64,000 nt of DNA from Croceibacterium soli (GTDB lineage: Bacteria > Pseudomonadota > Alphaproteobacteria > Sphingomonadales > Sphingomonadaceae), in assembly GCF_009828065.1 (NCBI RefSeq), contig NZ_WTYK01000001.1, positions 372,001 through 436,000 on the forward strand, given 5' to 3'. The translations under genes were made by a program, and so were the position numbers. A model generated the notes under the pieces. The model was not told where the DNA came from, did not search any database, and saw only the letters and a program-made list of their open reading frames with translations. Every line of letters begins with the position of its first letter. Within the stretch, counting starts at the first letter, position 1. Shown here in pieces: positions 42,774-51,464 of the stretch.

Positions 42774-44498
42774 ATGACCGCGCGACGCTGCCTATCTTTA
42801 CCCGTGTGGCTCGTGTTTCTGCTCGTCCTGTTCACTGCCCCGGTGCCCGCCGCGGCGAGCCAGACGGCCGAGGTCTACAGGCCGGTCTGTCATGCGACTT
42901 CGGAAGCGCACGTGACCGTCGCCGCGATGGCCGCCGGCGCGTCGCGGTGGAACTGCAGCGGCGCCGGCTGGGACAACGAGCGGCCGGCCGTGTGGCTGCG
43001 GTTCGAGGCGTCGCGCTGGCAGGGCGCCGAGGCGCCGACAGCTTTCGTCAGCCACATCACCCGCTTCCGGCGCATCTCCCTATCCGCCGTCGACGCCGAC
43101 GGGTCCATCCGGACGCGGTCCTACGCTTCCGACCAGGTCCAGCTGCTGCATAGCGGGCCGCACTTCATGGCGCGGCTGCCCGAGCTTCGCGAGACCACGC
43201 GCCAGGTTATCGTGCGGCTCGACCAGCCGCACAATGTGGTCGTGCTGACCGAATCGCGGCTCACGCGCAGGCCGAACCTCGCCGGCTGGAACGAAACCGC
43301 CGTCGTCACGCTGGCGCTGATCGCCGGGATGCTGGTGCTGCCGCTGCTGTTCGACGTCGGCTTCTACGCCGTGCTGCGGGAGCGCTTCCTGCTGCTGCAC
43401 GCCGGCATGGTCGGCTCGATGCTGGTGTACCTGATGTTCTCGGGCGGGTTCCTGCTGTACTTCGTGCTTCCGCCGATCGACCTCGTCGCCGTTGCCGGCC
43501 CGGTGGCGTTCGCGCTCGGCGCCCTGGCCTCCGCTCACTTCCTGCTGACTTTCCTCGAAGCGGACGTGCTGCCGAAACTGCTGCGGCACCTGCTGCGCTG
43601 CGCCGGCTGGTGGAGCGCCGTGGTTCCGGGGACCCTGGCGCTGCAGTTCGACTGGACCCAGCCGTTCGACAACAGCGGCTACTTCTTCACGTTCGCCCCC
43701 GTTCTCGTGGTGTTCGTGGCGACCCTGGCGACGGCGCTGGTCCGCGGCAGCCGCGCGGCGCGCCTGATCGCGGTCGCGTGGGTGCCGATCCTGCTGTGCT
43801 GCGCCGACCAGATCATGCGCGGGATCGGGCTCTACACGGGGCCGGCATGGCTCGAGCAATCGATGTACATGGCTTTCGCGCTGGAAGTGGTGATGGTCTG
43901 GCTGGCGGTGATGCAGCGGTTCATGGCGCTGAAGCAGGAACGCGACCGCGCCCGGCTGGAAGCCCTGGCGCTGGGCGAGCTATCGGAGCGCGACCCGCTG
44001 ACCGGGCTGCTGAACCGGCGGGTTATCGAACGCCGCTTCCGCACCTTGCACCGAAACGGCTACGAGACCCTCGCGCTGCTCGATCTCGACCGGTTCAAGG
44101 AGGTCAACGACCGCTTCGGCCACGCGCTGGGCGACGAGGTGCTGCGCGCCTGCGCCAACGTGCTGCGCGACTTGCCCGATGTGCTGGCGATCCGCATGGG
44201 CGGGGAAGAGTTCCTGCTGCTGATGCGCGGCCGCGACTCGCTGGCCCGGGCGGAGCAGATGCGGCAGAGCTTGCCGGGGCGGATCGCGCGCGAGGTCCCC
44301 GGGCTGGACCGCGTGGTGACGGCCAGCATGGGGGCGGTGCAGATGCCGCGTTCGATCGCGCCCGAGGCCGGGTTCGCCGAGATGTACGACCGGGCCGACA
44401 AGCTGCTCTACGAAGCCAAGGCTGCAGGGCGCAACCGCACGATGACCGAGAAGCTCAGCCTGTTCCGCAGGCCGGTGACCGCGAAAGCCGCGGCTTAG
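42774..44498 (+). CDS. 7TM-type membrane diguanylate cyclase (GGDEF)
   Basis: The 574-residue protein has a signal (MTARRCLSLPVWLVFLLVLFTAPVPAAAS) and a periplasmic domain of about 140 residues with an N-terminal Cys pair (PVCHATSEAHV, RWNCSGAGWD). About seven transmembrane helices follow (about 175-385), the 7TMR-DISM arrangement. The GGDEF domain has ERDPLTGLLNRR, ALLDLDRFKEVNDRFGHALGDEVLRACA, the catalytic RMGGEEFLLLM (GGEEF at 476-480) and YDRADKLLYEAKAAGRNR. It should make c-di-GMP from GTP in response to a periplasmic ligand. The product-inhibition I-site RxxD before GGEEF is not canonical (RDLPD). A family D repeat follows. Confidence 0.92.
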   Translation: MTARRCLSLPVWLVFLLVLFTAPVPAAASQTAEVYRPVCHATSEAHVTVAAMAAGASRWNCSGAGWDNERPAVWLRFEASRWQGAEAPTAFVSHITRFRRISLSAVDADGSIRTRSYASDQVQLLHSGPHFMARLPELRETTRQVIVRLDQPHNVVVLTESRLTRRPNLAGWNETAVVTLALIAGMLVLPLLFDVGFYAVLRERFLLLHAGMVGSMLVYLMFSGGFLLYFVLPPIDLVAVAGPVAFALGALASAHFLLTFLEADVLPKLLRHLLRCAGWWSAVVPGTLALQFDWTQPFDNSGYFFTFAPVLVVFVATLATALVRGSRAARLIAVAWVPILLCCADQIMRGIGLYTGPAWLEQSMYMAFALEVVMVWLAVMQRFMALKQERDRARLEALALGELSERDPLTGLLNRRVIERRFRTLHRNGYETLALLDLDRFKEVNDRFGHALGDEVLRACANVLRDLPDVLAIRMGGEEFLLLMRGRDSLARAEQMRQSLPGRIAREVPGLDRVVTASMGAVQMPRSIAPEAGFAEMYDRADKLLYEAKAAGRNRTMTEKLSLFRRPVTAKAAA

Positions 44499-44512
44499 GG
44501 TGAATGTGGCGA

Positions 44513-44757
44513 GATCCTCCCTTGCGGGAGGGGGACCAGCAGGCGCCTCAGCTCGCCTCCGCCAGGTCCGCCCGTGGGGCGAGATGGATCCTGAAACAAG
44601 TTCAGGATGACGTGGGCTTCTCAGGATGATGAGGGCCTGCCCTATTCCTCATCGTCACCCTGAACTCGTTTCAGGGTCCATGTGGCAGGCGGCGCAGCCA
44701 TCTGCTGGCACGCACCGGTGGCCTGCACCCGAACCCTCCCCTTGCAGGGGAGGATCT
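44513..44757. repeat. Nested mosaic of family D and family F palindromes
   Basis: Outer family D arms (gatcctcccttgcggga at 44513 and cccttgcaggggaggatc ending about 44757) enclose an inner inverted pair of another family. That pair is atggatcctgaaacaagttcaggatgacg at 44584-44612 and cgtcaccctgaactcgtttcagggtccat at 44653-44681. I see no gene in this 261-base stretch. Confidence 0.8.
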
Positions 44758-44759
44758 GA

Positions 44760-45164
44760 TCACCCTTCGGCCAAGAACTGGGCGGCGACTTCGCGGGGGA
44801 CGCGCATGATGCGGCCGCTCGCGCGGTCGATCATCGCCCAGCTGGTGACGGCGCTGACCAGCAGCTTGCCGTGCATGTCGCGGAAGGTCGTGCGCCGTTC
44901 GAAGCGCGCGCCGGTCGGCGCCTTGCCGATTGCCGTGGTCGCTTCGCAAGTTTCACCTTCGGCGATGTTGCCGCGGTAGTCGATCTCGTGCCGGGTGACG
45001 AACCAGGCATAGGCGTCGCGGTGTTCCTGCGGAGCGATGCTGTTCCAGTGCGCCGTCGCCACATCCTCCATCCAGCGGACCCATACCGCGTTGTTGACGT
45101 GCCCGTAGACATCGATGTGCTCGGGCAGCGCCGTGAACGCCATGGTGTAGGTCGCGCTGCTCAT
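44760..45164 (-). CDS. Acyl-CoA thioesterase (hotdog fold)
   Basis: This 134-residue protein has the hotdog thioesterase pattern: MAFTALPEHIDVYGHVNNAVWVRWMEDVATAHWNSI, where Asp in YGHVNN-type active sites is recognised (IDVYGHVNN), then YAWFVTRHEIDYRGNIAEGE and RRTTFRDMHGKLLVSAVTSWAMIDRASGRIMRVP. It fits YbgC/4-hydroxybenzoyl-CoA thioesterase-type hydrolases of small acyl-CoA esters. The gene follows ptrB by only 10 nt on the same strand, so the two may be co-transcribed. Its stop codon lies against the family D arm. The substrate is not predictable. Confidence 0.88.
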   Translation of the reverse strand: MSSATYTMAFTALPEHIDVYGHVNNAVWVRWMEDVATAHWNSIAPQEHRDAYAWFVTRHEIDYRGNIAEGETCEATTAIGKAPTGARFERRTTFRDMHGKLLVSAVTSWAMIDRASGRIMRVPREVAAQFLAEG

Positions 45165-45174
45165 GCTTGTTTGC

Positions 45175-47280
45175 CTAACGCTTCGCTGCTTGAGGCGAGG
45201 GTTCCACGCCCATCTGCCAGAGGATGAAGGCGAACTCCTCGGCGGTTTCGTGCAGCGACTGGAAGCGCCCGGACTTGCCGCCGTGGCCGGCGCCCATGTT
45301 GGTCTTCAGCAGCAGCTCGTTGCCGTCCGTTTTGAGCTCGCGCAGCCGGGCGACCCACTTGGCCGGTTCCCAGTAGGTCACCCGCGGATCGTTGAGCCCG
45401 GCGGTGACGAGCAGCGGCGGGTAATCCTGCGCGCGGACGTTGTCATAGGGGCTGTAGCTGCGGATCAGCTCGAACGCCGCCCGGTCCTCGATCGGATTGC
45501 CCCACTCGGGCCATTCGCCGGGGGTGAGTGGCAGGGTCGGGTCGAGCATCGTGGCCAGCACGTCCACGAACGGCACGTGCGCCACGACCGCGCCCCAGAG
45601 TTCGGGATTGGAGTTGATGACCGCGCCCATCAGCTCGCCCCCGGCGGAGCCGCCGGAAATGCTGATCCGCCCGGCTTCGGTGAACCCGCCTGCGATCAGG
45701 CCTTTCGCGACGTCCACGAAATCGTTGAAGGTGTTGGTGCGGCTTTCGAGCTTGCCGGCCTTGTACCAGGCCCGGCCGAGATCGTCTCCGCCGCGGACGT
45801 GGGCGATGGCATAAGCGAAGCCGCGATCCACCAGGCTGAGCCGCGTGGTCGAGAACCCCGGCGGGATGGCCATGCCGTACGCGCCGTAGCCGTAGAGATG
45901 CAGCGGGCCGGGGCTCTTGCGGTCCTTGCGGTACATCAGGCTGACCGGGATAGGGGTGCCGTCGCGCGCCGCGATCTCAAGCCGTTCGGTGACGTAGAGA
46001 TCGCGGTCGTAGCCGGAGGGGATTTCCTGCACCTTGAGCAGCGTCAGCGTGCGCGTCTTCACGTCGTAATCGTACGTGCTCGAGGGGCTGATCATGCTCT
46101 CGTACGACATGCGCAGCACTGTCTGGTCGAATTCCGGGTTGCTGCCGAGCGAGGCGGTGTAGCTCGCCTCCGGGAAGTCGACCGGTTCGATGCGCGCGGG
46201 GTCGTCGTAGTAGCGGATCTCGATCCGGTCGAGGCCGCCGAGCCGGCCATCGATGACGTAGAAATCGCGGAACAGCTCGAACCCGGTCAGGTAGAACGCG
46301 TCGGAGCCTTCGATCAGGGTCGTCCACTCGTCTGGCCGGTCCAACGGCGCGGTGGCGAGGCGGAAGTTCTCGTGCGTGTCGTTGGCATGGATGTACAGCG
46401 TGGGCCGCTCGCCGGGATAGACGTCGACATCGTATTCGACCCCTTTCTCCCGCCGCCGCACGAGCTGGAGCGGAGCCTGCGGCGTCTCGGCCGGGACGAT
46501 CCAGGCTTCGCTGGTCTCGTGATCGCCGGTCGAGACGATGATCCAGTCCTCGTTCCCCGAGATCGAGGCGGAGACGCGGAAGCCCTCATCGTCCTCGTGA
46601 TAGAGCTCGATGTCCTGCTCGATCGGCTGGCCGAGCCAGTGGAGCCGGGCGTTGTCGGTCCGCCACTGCTCGTTGGCCAGCGAGTAGAGCAGCCCCGTGT
46701 CCCCAGCGACCCAGACGAGCGCCGAGAGGGTGCCGGGGATCTCGTCGGGCAAGTGCTCGCCGCTCGTTAGGTCCTTGATCCTGGCGGTGTATCGTTCCGA
46801 TCCGTTGTCATCGACCGAGTAGGCGAGCAGCCGGCCGTTCTTGCTGACGGAGATCGCGCCGACCCGGAAGTATTCCTTCCCTTCGGCGAGCGCCGGTTCG
46901 TCGAGCATCAGCTGGTCTGCGCTGCCGTCGTCAGGGGCCCCGACCGGCCTGCGCCACCACTTCTTGTACTCGGCGCCTTCCTCGAACTCGATCCAGTAGA
47001 GCCAGTCGCCGTCCTTGTACGGCACCGACTTGTCGGCTTCCTTGATGCGCGCCCGCATCTCCTTGAACAGCGCCTCGATCGTGTCCTGGTGCGGCTTCAT
47101 CCGCGCTTCGAACCAGGCGTTCTCCGCCTCCAGGTGCGCCAGGATCTTCTTGTCCTTCACCACCGGGTACTTGGGATCGCGCAGCCACGCATAATCGTCG
47201 GTGACGGTGATCCCATGATGCGTGACGGTGGAGGGCTTCTTCGCCGCCAGCGGCGGCGAAAGGGGTGTGGTATCGGCCAT
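45175..47280 (-). CDS. ptrB: Oligopeptidase B-type S9 serine peptidase
   Basis: This 701-residue protein is the S9A family of prolyl oligopeptidase/oligopeptidase B. An N-terminal beta-propeller (about 70-430) is followed by the alpha/beta-hydrolase domain with YGAYG, RGGDDLGRAWYKAGKLESRTNTFNDFVDVAKGLI, the nucleophile elbow ISGGSAGGELMG (Ser545), the Asp in LVTAGLNDPRVTYWEPAKWVA and His in GAGHGGKSGRF. There is no signal peptide, so it is cytoplasmic and cleaves short peptides, typically after basic residues. The start is at 47280, 39 bases from the divergent aminopeptidase P gene. The thioesterase gene follows. Confidence 0.93.
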   Translation of the reverse strand: MADTTPLSPPLAAKKPSTVTHHGITVTDDYAWLRDPKYPVVKDKKILAHLEAENAWFEARMKPHQDTIEALFKEMRARIKEADKSVPYKDGDWLYWIEFEEGAEYKKWWRRPVGAPDDGSADQLMLDEPALAEGKEYFRVGAISVSKNGRLLAYSVDDNGSERYTARIKDLTSGEHLPDEIPGTLSALVWVAGDTGLLYSLANEQWRTDNARLHWLGQPIEQDIELYHEDDEGFRVSASISGNEDWIIVSTGDHETSEAWIVPAETPQAPLQLVRRREKGVEYDVDVYPGERPTLYIHANDTHENFRLATAPLDRPDEWTTLIEGSDAFYLTGFELFRDFYVIDGRLGGLDRIEIRYYDDPARIEPVDFPEASYTASLGSNPEFDQTVLRMSYESMISPSSTYDYDVKTRTLTLLKVQEIPSGYDRDLYVTERLEIAARDGTPIPVSLMYRKDRKSPGPLHLYGYGAYGMAIPPGFSTTRLSLVDRGFAYAIAHVRGGDDLGRAWYKAGKLESRTNTFNDFVDVAKGLIAGGFTEAGRISISGGSAGGELMGAVINSNPELWGAVVAHVPFVDVLATMLDPTLPLTPGEWPEWGNPIEDRAAFELIRSYSPYDNVRAQDYPPLLVTAGLNDPRVTYWEPAKWVARLRELKTDGNELLLKTNMGAGHGGKSGRFQSLHETAEEFAFILWQMGVEPSPQAAKR

Positions 47281-47319
47281 GCGAGGGCACTATGTTGCGC
47301 GCGGAAGGACCGCAAGACC

Positions 47320-49131
47320 ATGCTGATGCAGACCCATGAAGCCCGCCTCGACGCATTGAGGAACGAACTGGCCCGGCGGGGGCTCGACGGCTTCGTCGTG
47401 CCGATCTCCGACGAGCACATGAGCGAGTATGTCGGCGGCTATGCCCAGCGGCTCGCCTGGCTGACCGGCTTCGGCGGTTCGGCCGGCACCGGGGCGGTGC
47501 TGAAGGACAAGGCGGCGATCTTCGTGGACGGGCGCTACACGATCCAGGTGCGCGACCAGGTCGACGGGCGGCTGTTCGAGTACAAGTCCGTGCCCGCCGA
47601 CAGCATTGCCGCCTGGCTGGCCGAGAATGCCGGCCAGGGCGCCAGGATCGGGTACGATCCGTGGCTGCACACGCACGGCTGGGCACAGGCGGTGGGCCGC
47701 GCGCTGGAAACGGCGGGCGCCGAGCTGGTGCCGGTCGAGAGCAATCCCGTGGACTCCGTGTGGGAGGACCAGCCGGTTCCGTCCGCAGCGCCGGCATTCG
47801 TGCAGCAGGACGAGCACGCCGGCCGGTCGAGCGCGGACAAGCGCGGCGAAGTGGCCGCCTGGCTGAAGGCCCGCAAGCTCGACGCGGCGGTAATCTCGGC
47901 GCTCGATTCGATCGCCTGGCTGCTCAACATCCGCGGGGCGGACGTGGAACGCACGCCGGTGGCGCTGTCCTACGTGGTGGCTCATGCCGACGGGACCGCC
48001 GAACTGTTCATTGCGCCCGAGAAAGTCACGCCCGAGCTGACCCGGCACCTCGGCAACGCGGTCACGGTGCGGCCGCGCGGCGAGTTCGAGGCGGCGCTGG
48101 CGTCGCTCGCCGGCCGCCGGGTGGCGGTCGATCCGAATTTCGGTGTGGCGGCCATCTTCCAGGCGCTGCAGGCCGCCGGAGCGGAAACGATCGCCGAGCG
48201 CGACCCGACGATCCTGCCCAAGGCGACCAAAAACCCGGTCGAGCAGCAGGGCCAGCGCGATGCGCAGGCGCGCGACGGCGCGGCCGTGACCCGCTTCCTG
48301 CGCTGGCTGTCGCTGGAGGCGCCCAAAGGAGGCGAGACCGAGCTTTCCGCCGCCGCCAGGCTGCATGAGCTGCGCCAGGAGACGGGGCTGCTGAAGGACT
48401 TGTCCTTCGACACGATCTCCGCCGCCGGCCCGCATGCCGCCATCCCGCATTACCGCGTGGACGAGGAGATCAACCTGCCGATCGCGCCGGGCAGCGTGTA
48501 CTTGGTCGATTCCGGCGGCCAGTACGCCGACGGAACGACCGACATCACCCGCACGGTGTGGATCGGGCCGGGAGAGCCGAGCGCCGAGCAGAAGGACCGC
48601 TTCACCCGCGTGCTCAAGGGCCATATCGCGCTCGCGGTGCAGACTTTCCCGCAGGGGACCAGCGGGGCGCAGCTCGACACTCTGGCGCGGCAGTTCCTGT
48701 GGCAGGCGGGGGTCGACTACGCCCACGGCACCGGGCACGGCGTCGGCAGCTTCCTGGCCGTGCACGAAGGCCCGCAGCGCATCGCCAAGCCGCGCGGCGG
48801 CCAAGCCGGCACCGAGCAGGAGCTGCTGGCCGGAATGATCCTCTCCAACGAGCCGGGCTACTACAAGCCGGGCGCGTTCGGCATCCGGATCGAAAACCTC
48901 GTGCTGGTGGAGCCGCGCGAGATCCCGGGCATGGAGGGCGAGTGGCTAGGGTTCGAGACGCTGACGCTGGTGCCGATCGACAAGACGCTCGTCGATCGCG
49001 CGCTACTCACCCCGGCGGAAGTGGCATGGTGGAACGCCTACCACGAGCGGGTGCGGGAGGTCCTGGCGCCGCAGCTCGAAGGCGAGGATCGGGCGTGGCT
49101 GCAGGAGGCCTGCAAGCCACTTCAGGCTTGA
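47320..49131 (+). CDS. pepP: Xaa-Pro aminopeptidase (M24B, aminopeptidase P family)
   Basis: The 603-residue protein has two N-terminal creatinase-like domains and a C-terminal pita-bread metallopeptidase domain. The metal ligands are visible: Asp397 in YLVDSGGQYADGTTDITRT, Asp408, His473 in DYAHGTGHGVGSF, Glu511 in ILSNEPGYYK and Glu546 in GFETLTLVPID. It removes N-terminal residues preceding proline. The three-domain length resembles eukaryotic-type cytosolic aminopeptidase P. There is no signal peptide. The ATG at 47320 (MLMQTHEARLDALR) has GGAAGGA upstream. It diverges from the oligopeptidase B-type gene with 39 bases between starts. Confidence 0.94.
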   Translation: MLMQTHEARLDALRNELARRGLDGFVVPISDEHMSEYVGGYAQRLAWLTGFGGSAGTGAVLKDKAAIFVDGRYTIQVRDQVDGRLFEYKSVPADSIAAWLAENAGQGARIGYDPWLHTHGWAQAVGRALETAGAELVPVESNPVDSVWEDQPVPSAAPAFVQQDEHAGRSSADKRGEVAAWLKARKLDAAVISALDSIAWLLNIRGADVERTPVALSYVVAHADGTAELFIAPEKVTPELTRHLGNAVTVRPRGEFEAALASLAGRRVAVDPNFGVAAIFQALQAAGAETIAERDPTILPKATKNPVEQQGQRDAQARDGAAVTRFLRWLSLEAPKGGETELSAAARLHELRQETGLLKDLSFDTISAAGPHAAIPHYRVDEEINLPIAPGSVYLVDSGGQYADGTTDITRTVWIGPGEPSAEQKDRFTRVLKGHIALAVQTFPQGTSGAQLDTLARQFLWQAGVDYAHGTGHGVGSFLAVHEGPQRIAKPRGGQAGTEQELLAGMILSNEPGYYKPGAFGIRIENLVLVEPREIPGMEGEWLGFETLTLVPIDKTLVDRALLTPAEVAWWNAYHERVREVLAPQLEGEDRAWLQEACKPLQA

Positions 49132-49185
49132 CTTTGTTCCCCAAATGTTCTAGAGCTTCCGCGAATCGCTGGGGGGAGATCCGGG

Positions 49186-49569
49186 ATGATCGGTTACGTG
49201 ACGGTGGGGACGAACGACCTGACGCGGGCGGCGCGCTTCTACGATGCGCTGGCGGACGAGATGGGGGTCGGCCGGATGATGCAAAGCGATACCTACATCG
49301 CCTGGGGAGAACCGGGAGGCGGTGCCGGCGTGGCCGCCACCAAGCCGCACGATGGACAGGCGGCGAGTGTCGGCAACGGGACCATGGTTGCGCTCGAGGC
49401 GAAGGACGAAGCGCAAGTCGATCGCCTTCATGCAACCGCGCTGGCGAACGGCGGCACGGACGAAGGCGCGCCCGGCCCGCGCGGCGGTGGCTTCTATGCC
49501 GCCTACTTCCGCGACCCCGACGGCAACAAGCTCAACGCCTTCTGCATGCCCGGACAGGCCGGTGGCTGA
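49186..49569 (+). CDS. VOC-family (glyoxalase-like) protein
   Basis: This 127-residue protein has the vicinal-oxygen-chelate fold repeat: MIGYVTVGTNDLTRAARFYDALADEMGV at the N-terminus, HDGQAASVGNGTMVALEAKDEAQVDRLHATALANGGTDEGAPG in the middle and YAAYFRDPDGNKLNAFC at the end. Members bind a metal and act on small molecules such as glutathione conjugates or dihydroxy-aromatics; the exact substrate cannot be told. GGGGGGAGAT precedes the ATG. The stop overlaps the GTG of the cupin gene by eight bases, so the two are translated together. Confidence 0.88.
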   Translation: MIGYVTVGTNDLTRAARFYDALADEMGVGRMMQSDTYIAWGEPGGGAGVAATKPHDGQAASVGNGTMVALEAKDEAQVDRLHATALANGGTDEGAPGPRGGGFYAAYFRDPDGNKLNAFCMPGQAGG

Positions 49570-49987
49570 AGGCCGCACTCCCGGCTCCCACTCGCTCGAG
49601 GATCATCCGATCCATCTCGGGCTCGGCGCGACGGCGGAGCCGCAGCCGGAGTTCCCCTTCGACGAGCGGGCGATGCAGTGGTTCGTGGACTATGCGCAGC
49701 GCCATGCCGCCGACGGCGCGGAGGGCCGGCTGGTCTCGATGTTCCGCTTCACCGAGGACTGGCCGAGCTGGGAGATGCATCCGGCGGGGGCGGAAGTGGT
49801 GCTCTGCACGTCCGGCTCGATGACGCTGACCCAGCAGCATCCCGACGGGAGGATCGAGCGGGTCACTCTTTCGCCGGGCGAGTATGCGATCAACCCACCC
49901 GGCGTGTGGCACACGGCCGATATCGATGGCGAAGCGAGCGCCGTATTCATTACCGCCGGCATGGGCACCGAGCACCGGCCGCGCTGA
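49562..49987 (+). CDS. Cupin-domain protein
   Basis: The predicted protein has 141 residues and starts at a GTG (49562) that overlaps the end of the VOC gene. Cupin features are LVSMFRFTEDWPSWEMHPAGAEVVLCTSGSMTLTQQHPDGRIERVTLSPGEYAINPPGVWHTADIDGEASAVFITAG: a first motif with His and Glu, and a second with PGVWH. Cupins form a small beta-barrel that can bind a metal and act as an enzyme or sensor. The tight coupling suggests a joint role with the VOC protein on one compound, which is inference. Longer frames extend through the VOC gene and are shadows. Confidence 0.82.
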   Translation: MAEGRTPGSHSLEDHPIHLGLGATAEPQPEFPFDERAMQWFVDYAQRHAADGAEGRLVSMFRFTEDWPSWEMHPAGAEVVLCTSGSMTLTQQHPDGRIERVTLSPGEYAINPPGVWHTADIDGEASAVFITAGMGTEHRPR

Positions 49988-50174
49988 CCCCCTTGCGAAG
50001 TGATGAACGCCGCGCCGGGCGCGCGACAATATGCGACACTTTCGCGCTCGCGCGGCAAAGCCCTGCGACATAGCCACCGTAGAAGGCAGATGTGAGCGGC
50101 GGTTCGGCCGGAACCTCCTCCCCCTTCTTCCGGGCGTTCCGTTGCTCTATCCCCCTGAGATACGGAGAAATGCA

Positions 50175-50705
50175 GTGCGCAAACTGACCCTTTCCCTGAT
50201 CGCCGGCGCGGCCGCGATCGCCGCAGGCGGTGTCGCCTTTGCCCAAGCCGCTCCGGCGGGCAAAGCGCTCACGCGCGCCGACGTGCAGCAGCACAGCGCA
50301 CAAGCGTTCGAGCGGATGGACGCGAACCAGGACGGCAAGATCGATCAGGCCGACCGCGATGCGCGCCAGAAGACGCGCTTCGACCGGGTCGACGCGGACG
50401 GCAACGGCGCGATCACTTACGCCGAGTTCACCGCCGCCCGAGGCGAGCGCGCCGAACGTGGCCAGCCCGGCGAAGGCGGCGAGCGCATGGGCCGGCGTGG
50501 CGGCCATCGCATGGGCATGCGCGGCCACGGCAGCTTCGGCAGGATGATCGAGGCCGACGCGAACGGCGACGGCGCGATCACCCAGGCCGAGTTCCAGGCC
50601 GCGGCGGTACAGCGGTTCGACCGGGCCGATGCGGACAAGAACGGCACCGTGACCCGCGAGGAGCGGAAGGCCGCCCGCCCGCAGCGCTCCGCCGACGCGA
50701 GCTAA
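50175..50705 (+). CDS. Secreted EF-hand calcium-binding protein
   Basis: This 176-residue protein starts at a GTG (50175) with GGAGAAA upstream and has the signal peptide RKLTLSLIAGAAAIAAGGVAFAQ. Four EF-hand loops are visible: DANQDGKIDQAD, DADGNGAITYAEF, DANGDGAITQAEF and DADKNGTVTREE, all with Asp at position 1 and Gly at 6, so calcium binding is likely. The central linker is rich in Gly, Arg, Met and His (RGGHRMGMRGHGSF). It is exported to the periplasm or beyond. A response regulator/histidine kinase pair begins 24 nt downstream on the same strand, so the three may be one operon sensing divalent cations. Confidence 0.88.
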   Translation: MRKLTLSLIAGAAAIAAGGVAFAQAAPAGKALTRADVQQHSAQAFERMDANQDGKIDQADRDARQKTRFDRVDADGNGAITYAEFTAARGERAERGQPGEGGERMGRRGGHRMGMRGHGSFGRMIEADANGDGAITQAEFQAAAVQRFDRADADKNGTVTREERKAARPQRSADAS

Positions 50706-50729
50706 CGCGATGCAGGGGGCACATACAGG

Positions 50730-51464
50730 ATGACCGAACCGGGACCCACCCGGCTGCTGCTCGTCGACGACGAGGCGACCTTGCGCGAACCCCTGGCGGA
50801 ATACCTCACCCGCCAGGGGTTCGTCGTGCGCCAGGCGGAGGATGCCGCCAAGGCGCGTTCGTCGCTGCTGCAGGAAACGCCCGACCTGGTGCTGCTCGAC
50901 ATCATGATGCCGGGCGAAGACGGCCTGTCGCTCTGCCGCCACCTGACCGAGGCCCGCAACCTACCGGTGATCCTGCTGACTGCGAAGGGCGAGGCGATGG
51001 ACCGCATCGTCGGACTGGAGATCGGCGCCGACGACTACGTTCCCAAGCCGTTCGAGCCGCGCGAGCTGGTCGCGCGAATCCGCTCGGTCCTGCGCCGCGC
51101 GGCGAAACCGCCGCCGGCCCCTGACGATGATGCGCTCTACGAATTCGAAGGCTGGCGGCTCGACCCGCTGAAGCGCAAGCTGACCGATGCAACCGGGGCG
51201 GTGGTGCCGATCTCCTCGGCCGAGTTCCGCCTGCTCGTCGCCTTCCTGACCCACCCGCGGCGGGTGCTCGACCGCGACCAGCTGCTCGACATGGTGCAGG
51301 GGCGCGAGGCGCACCTGTTCGACCGCGCGGTGGACAACCAGGTCAGCCGCCTCCGGCGCAAGATGGAAGAGGACAGCCGCGATCCCAAGCTGATCCAGAC
51401 CGTCTGGGGCGGCGGCTACCGCCTCGCCGCCGATGTCCGCCGCGTACCGGCGGAGCGCGACTGA
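50730..51464 (+). CDS. OmpR-family response regulator
   Basis: This 244-residue cytoplasmic transcription factor has a receiver domain (1-120) with acidic pocket DDE (13-15), phosphoacceptor Asp57 in LVLLDIMMPGEDG, Thr84 in LLTAKGE and Lys106 in YVPKPFEP. It also has an OmpR/PhoB winged-helix domain (about 135-235) with LDPLKRKLTDATG, SAEFRLLVAFLTHPRRVLDRDQLLDMVQGRE, FDRAVDNQVSRLRRKMEEDSRDPKLIQTVWGGGYRL. Its TGA overlaps the ATG of the kinase gene. The EF-hand protein gene lies just upstream and could be a target or accessory of the system. Confidence 0.96.
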   Translation: MTEPGPTRLLLVDDEATLREPLAEYLTRQGFVVRQAEDAAKARSSLLQETPDLVLLDIMMPGEDGLSLCRHLTEARNLPVILLTAKGEAMDRIVGLEIGADDYVPKPFEPRELVARIRSVLRRAAKPPPAPDDDALYEFEGWRLDPLKRKLTDATGAVVPISSAEFRLLVAFLTHPRRVLDRDQLLDMVQGREAHLFDRAVDNQVSRLRRKMEEDSRDPKLIQTVWGGGYRLAADVRRVPAERD

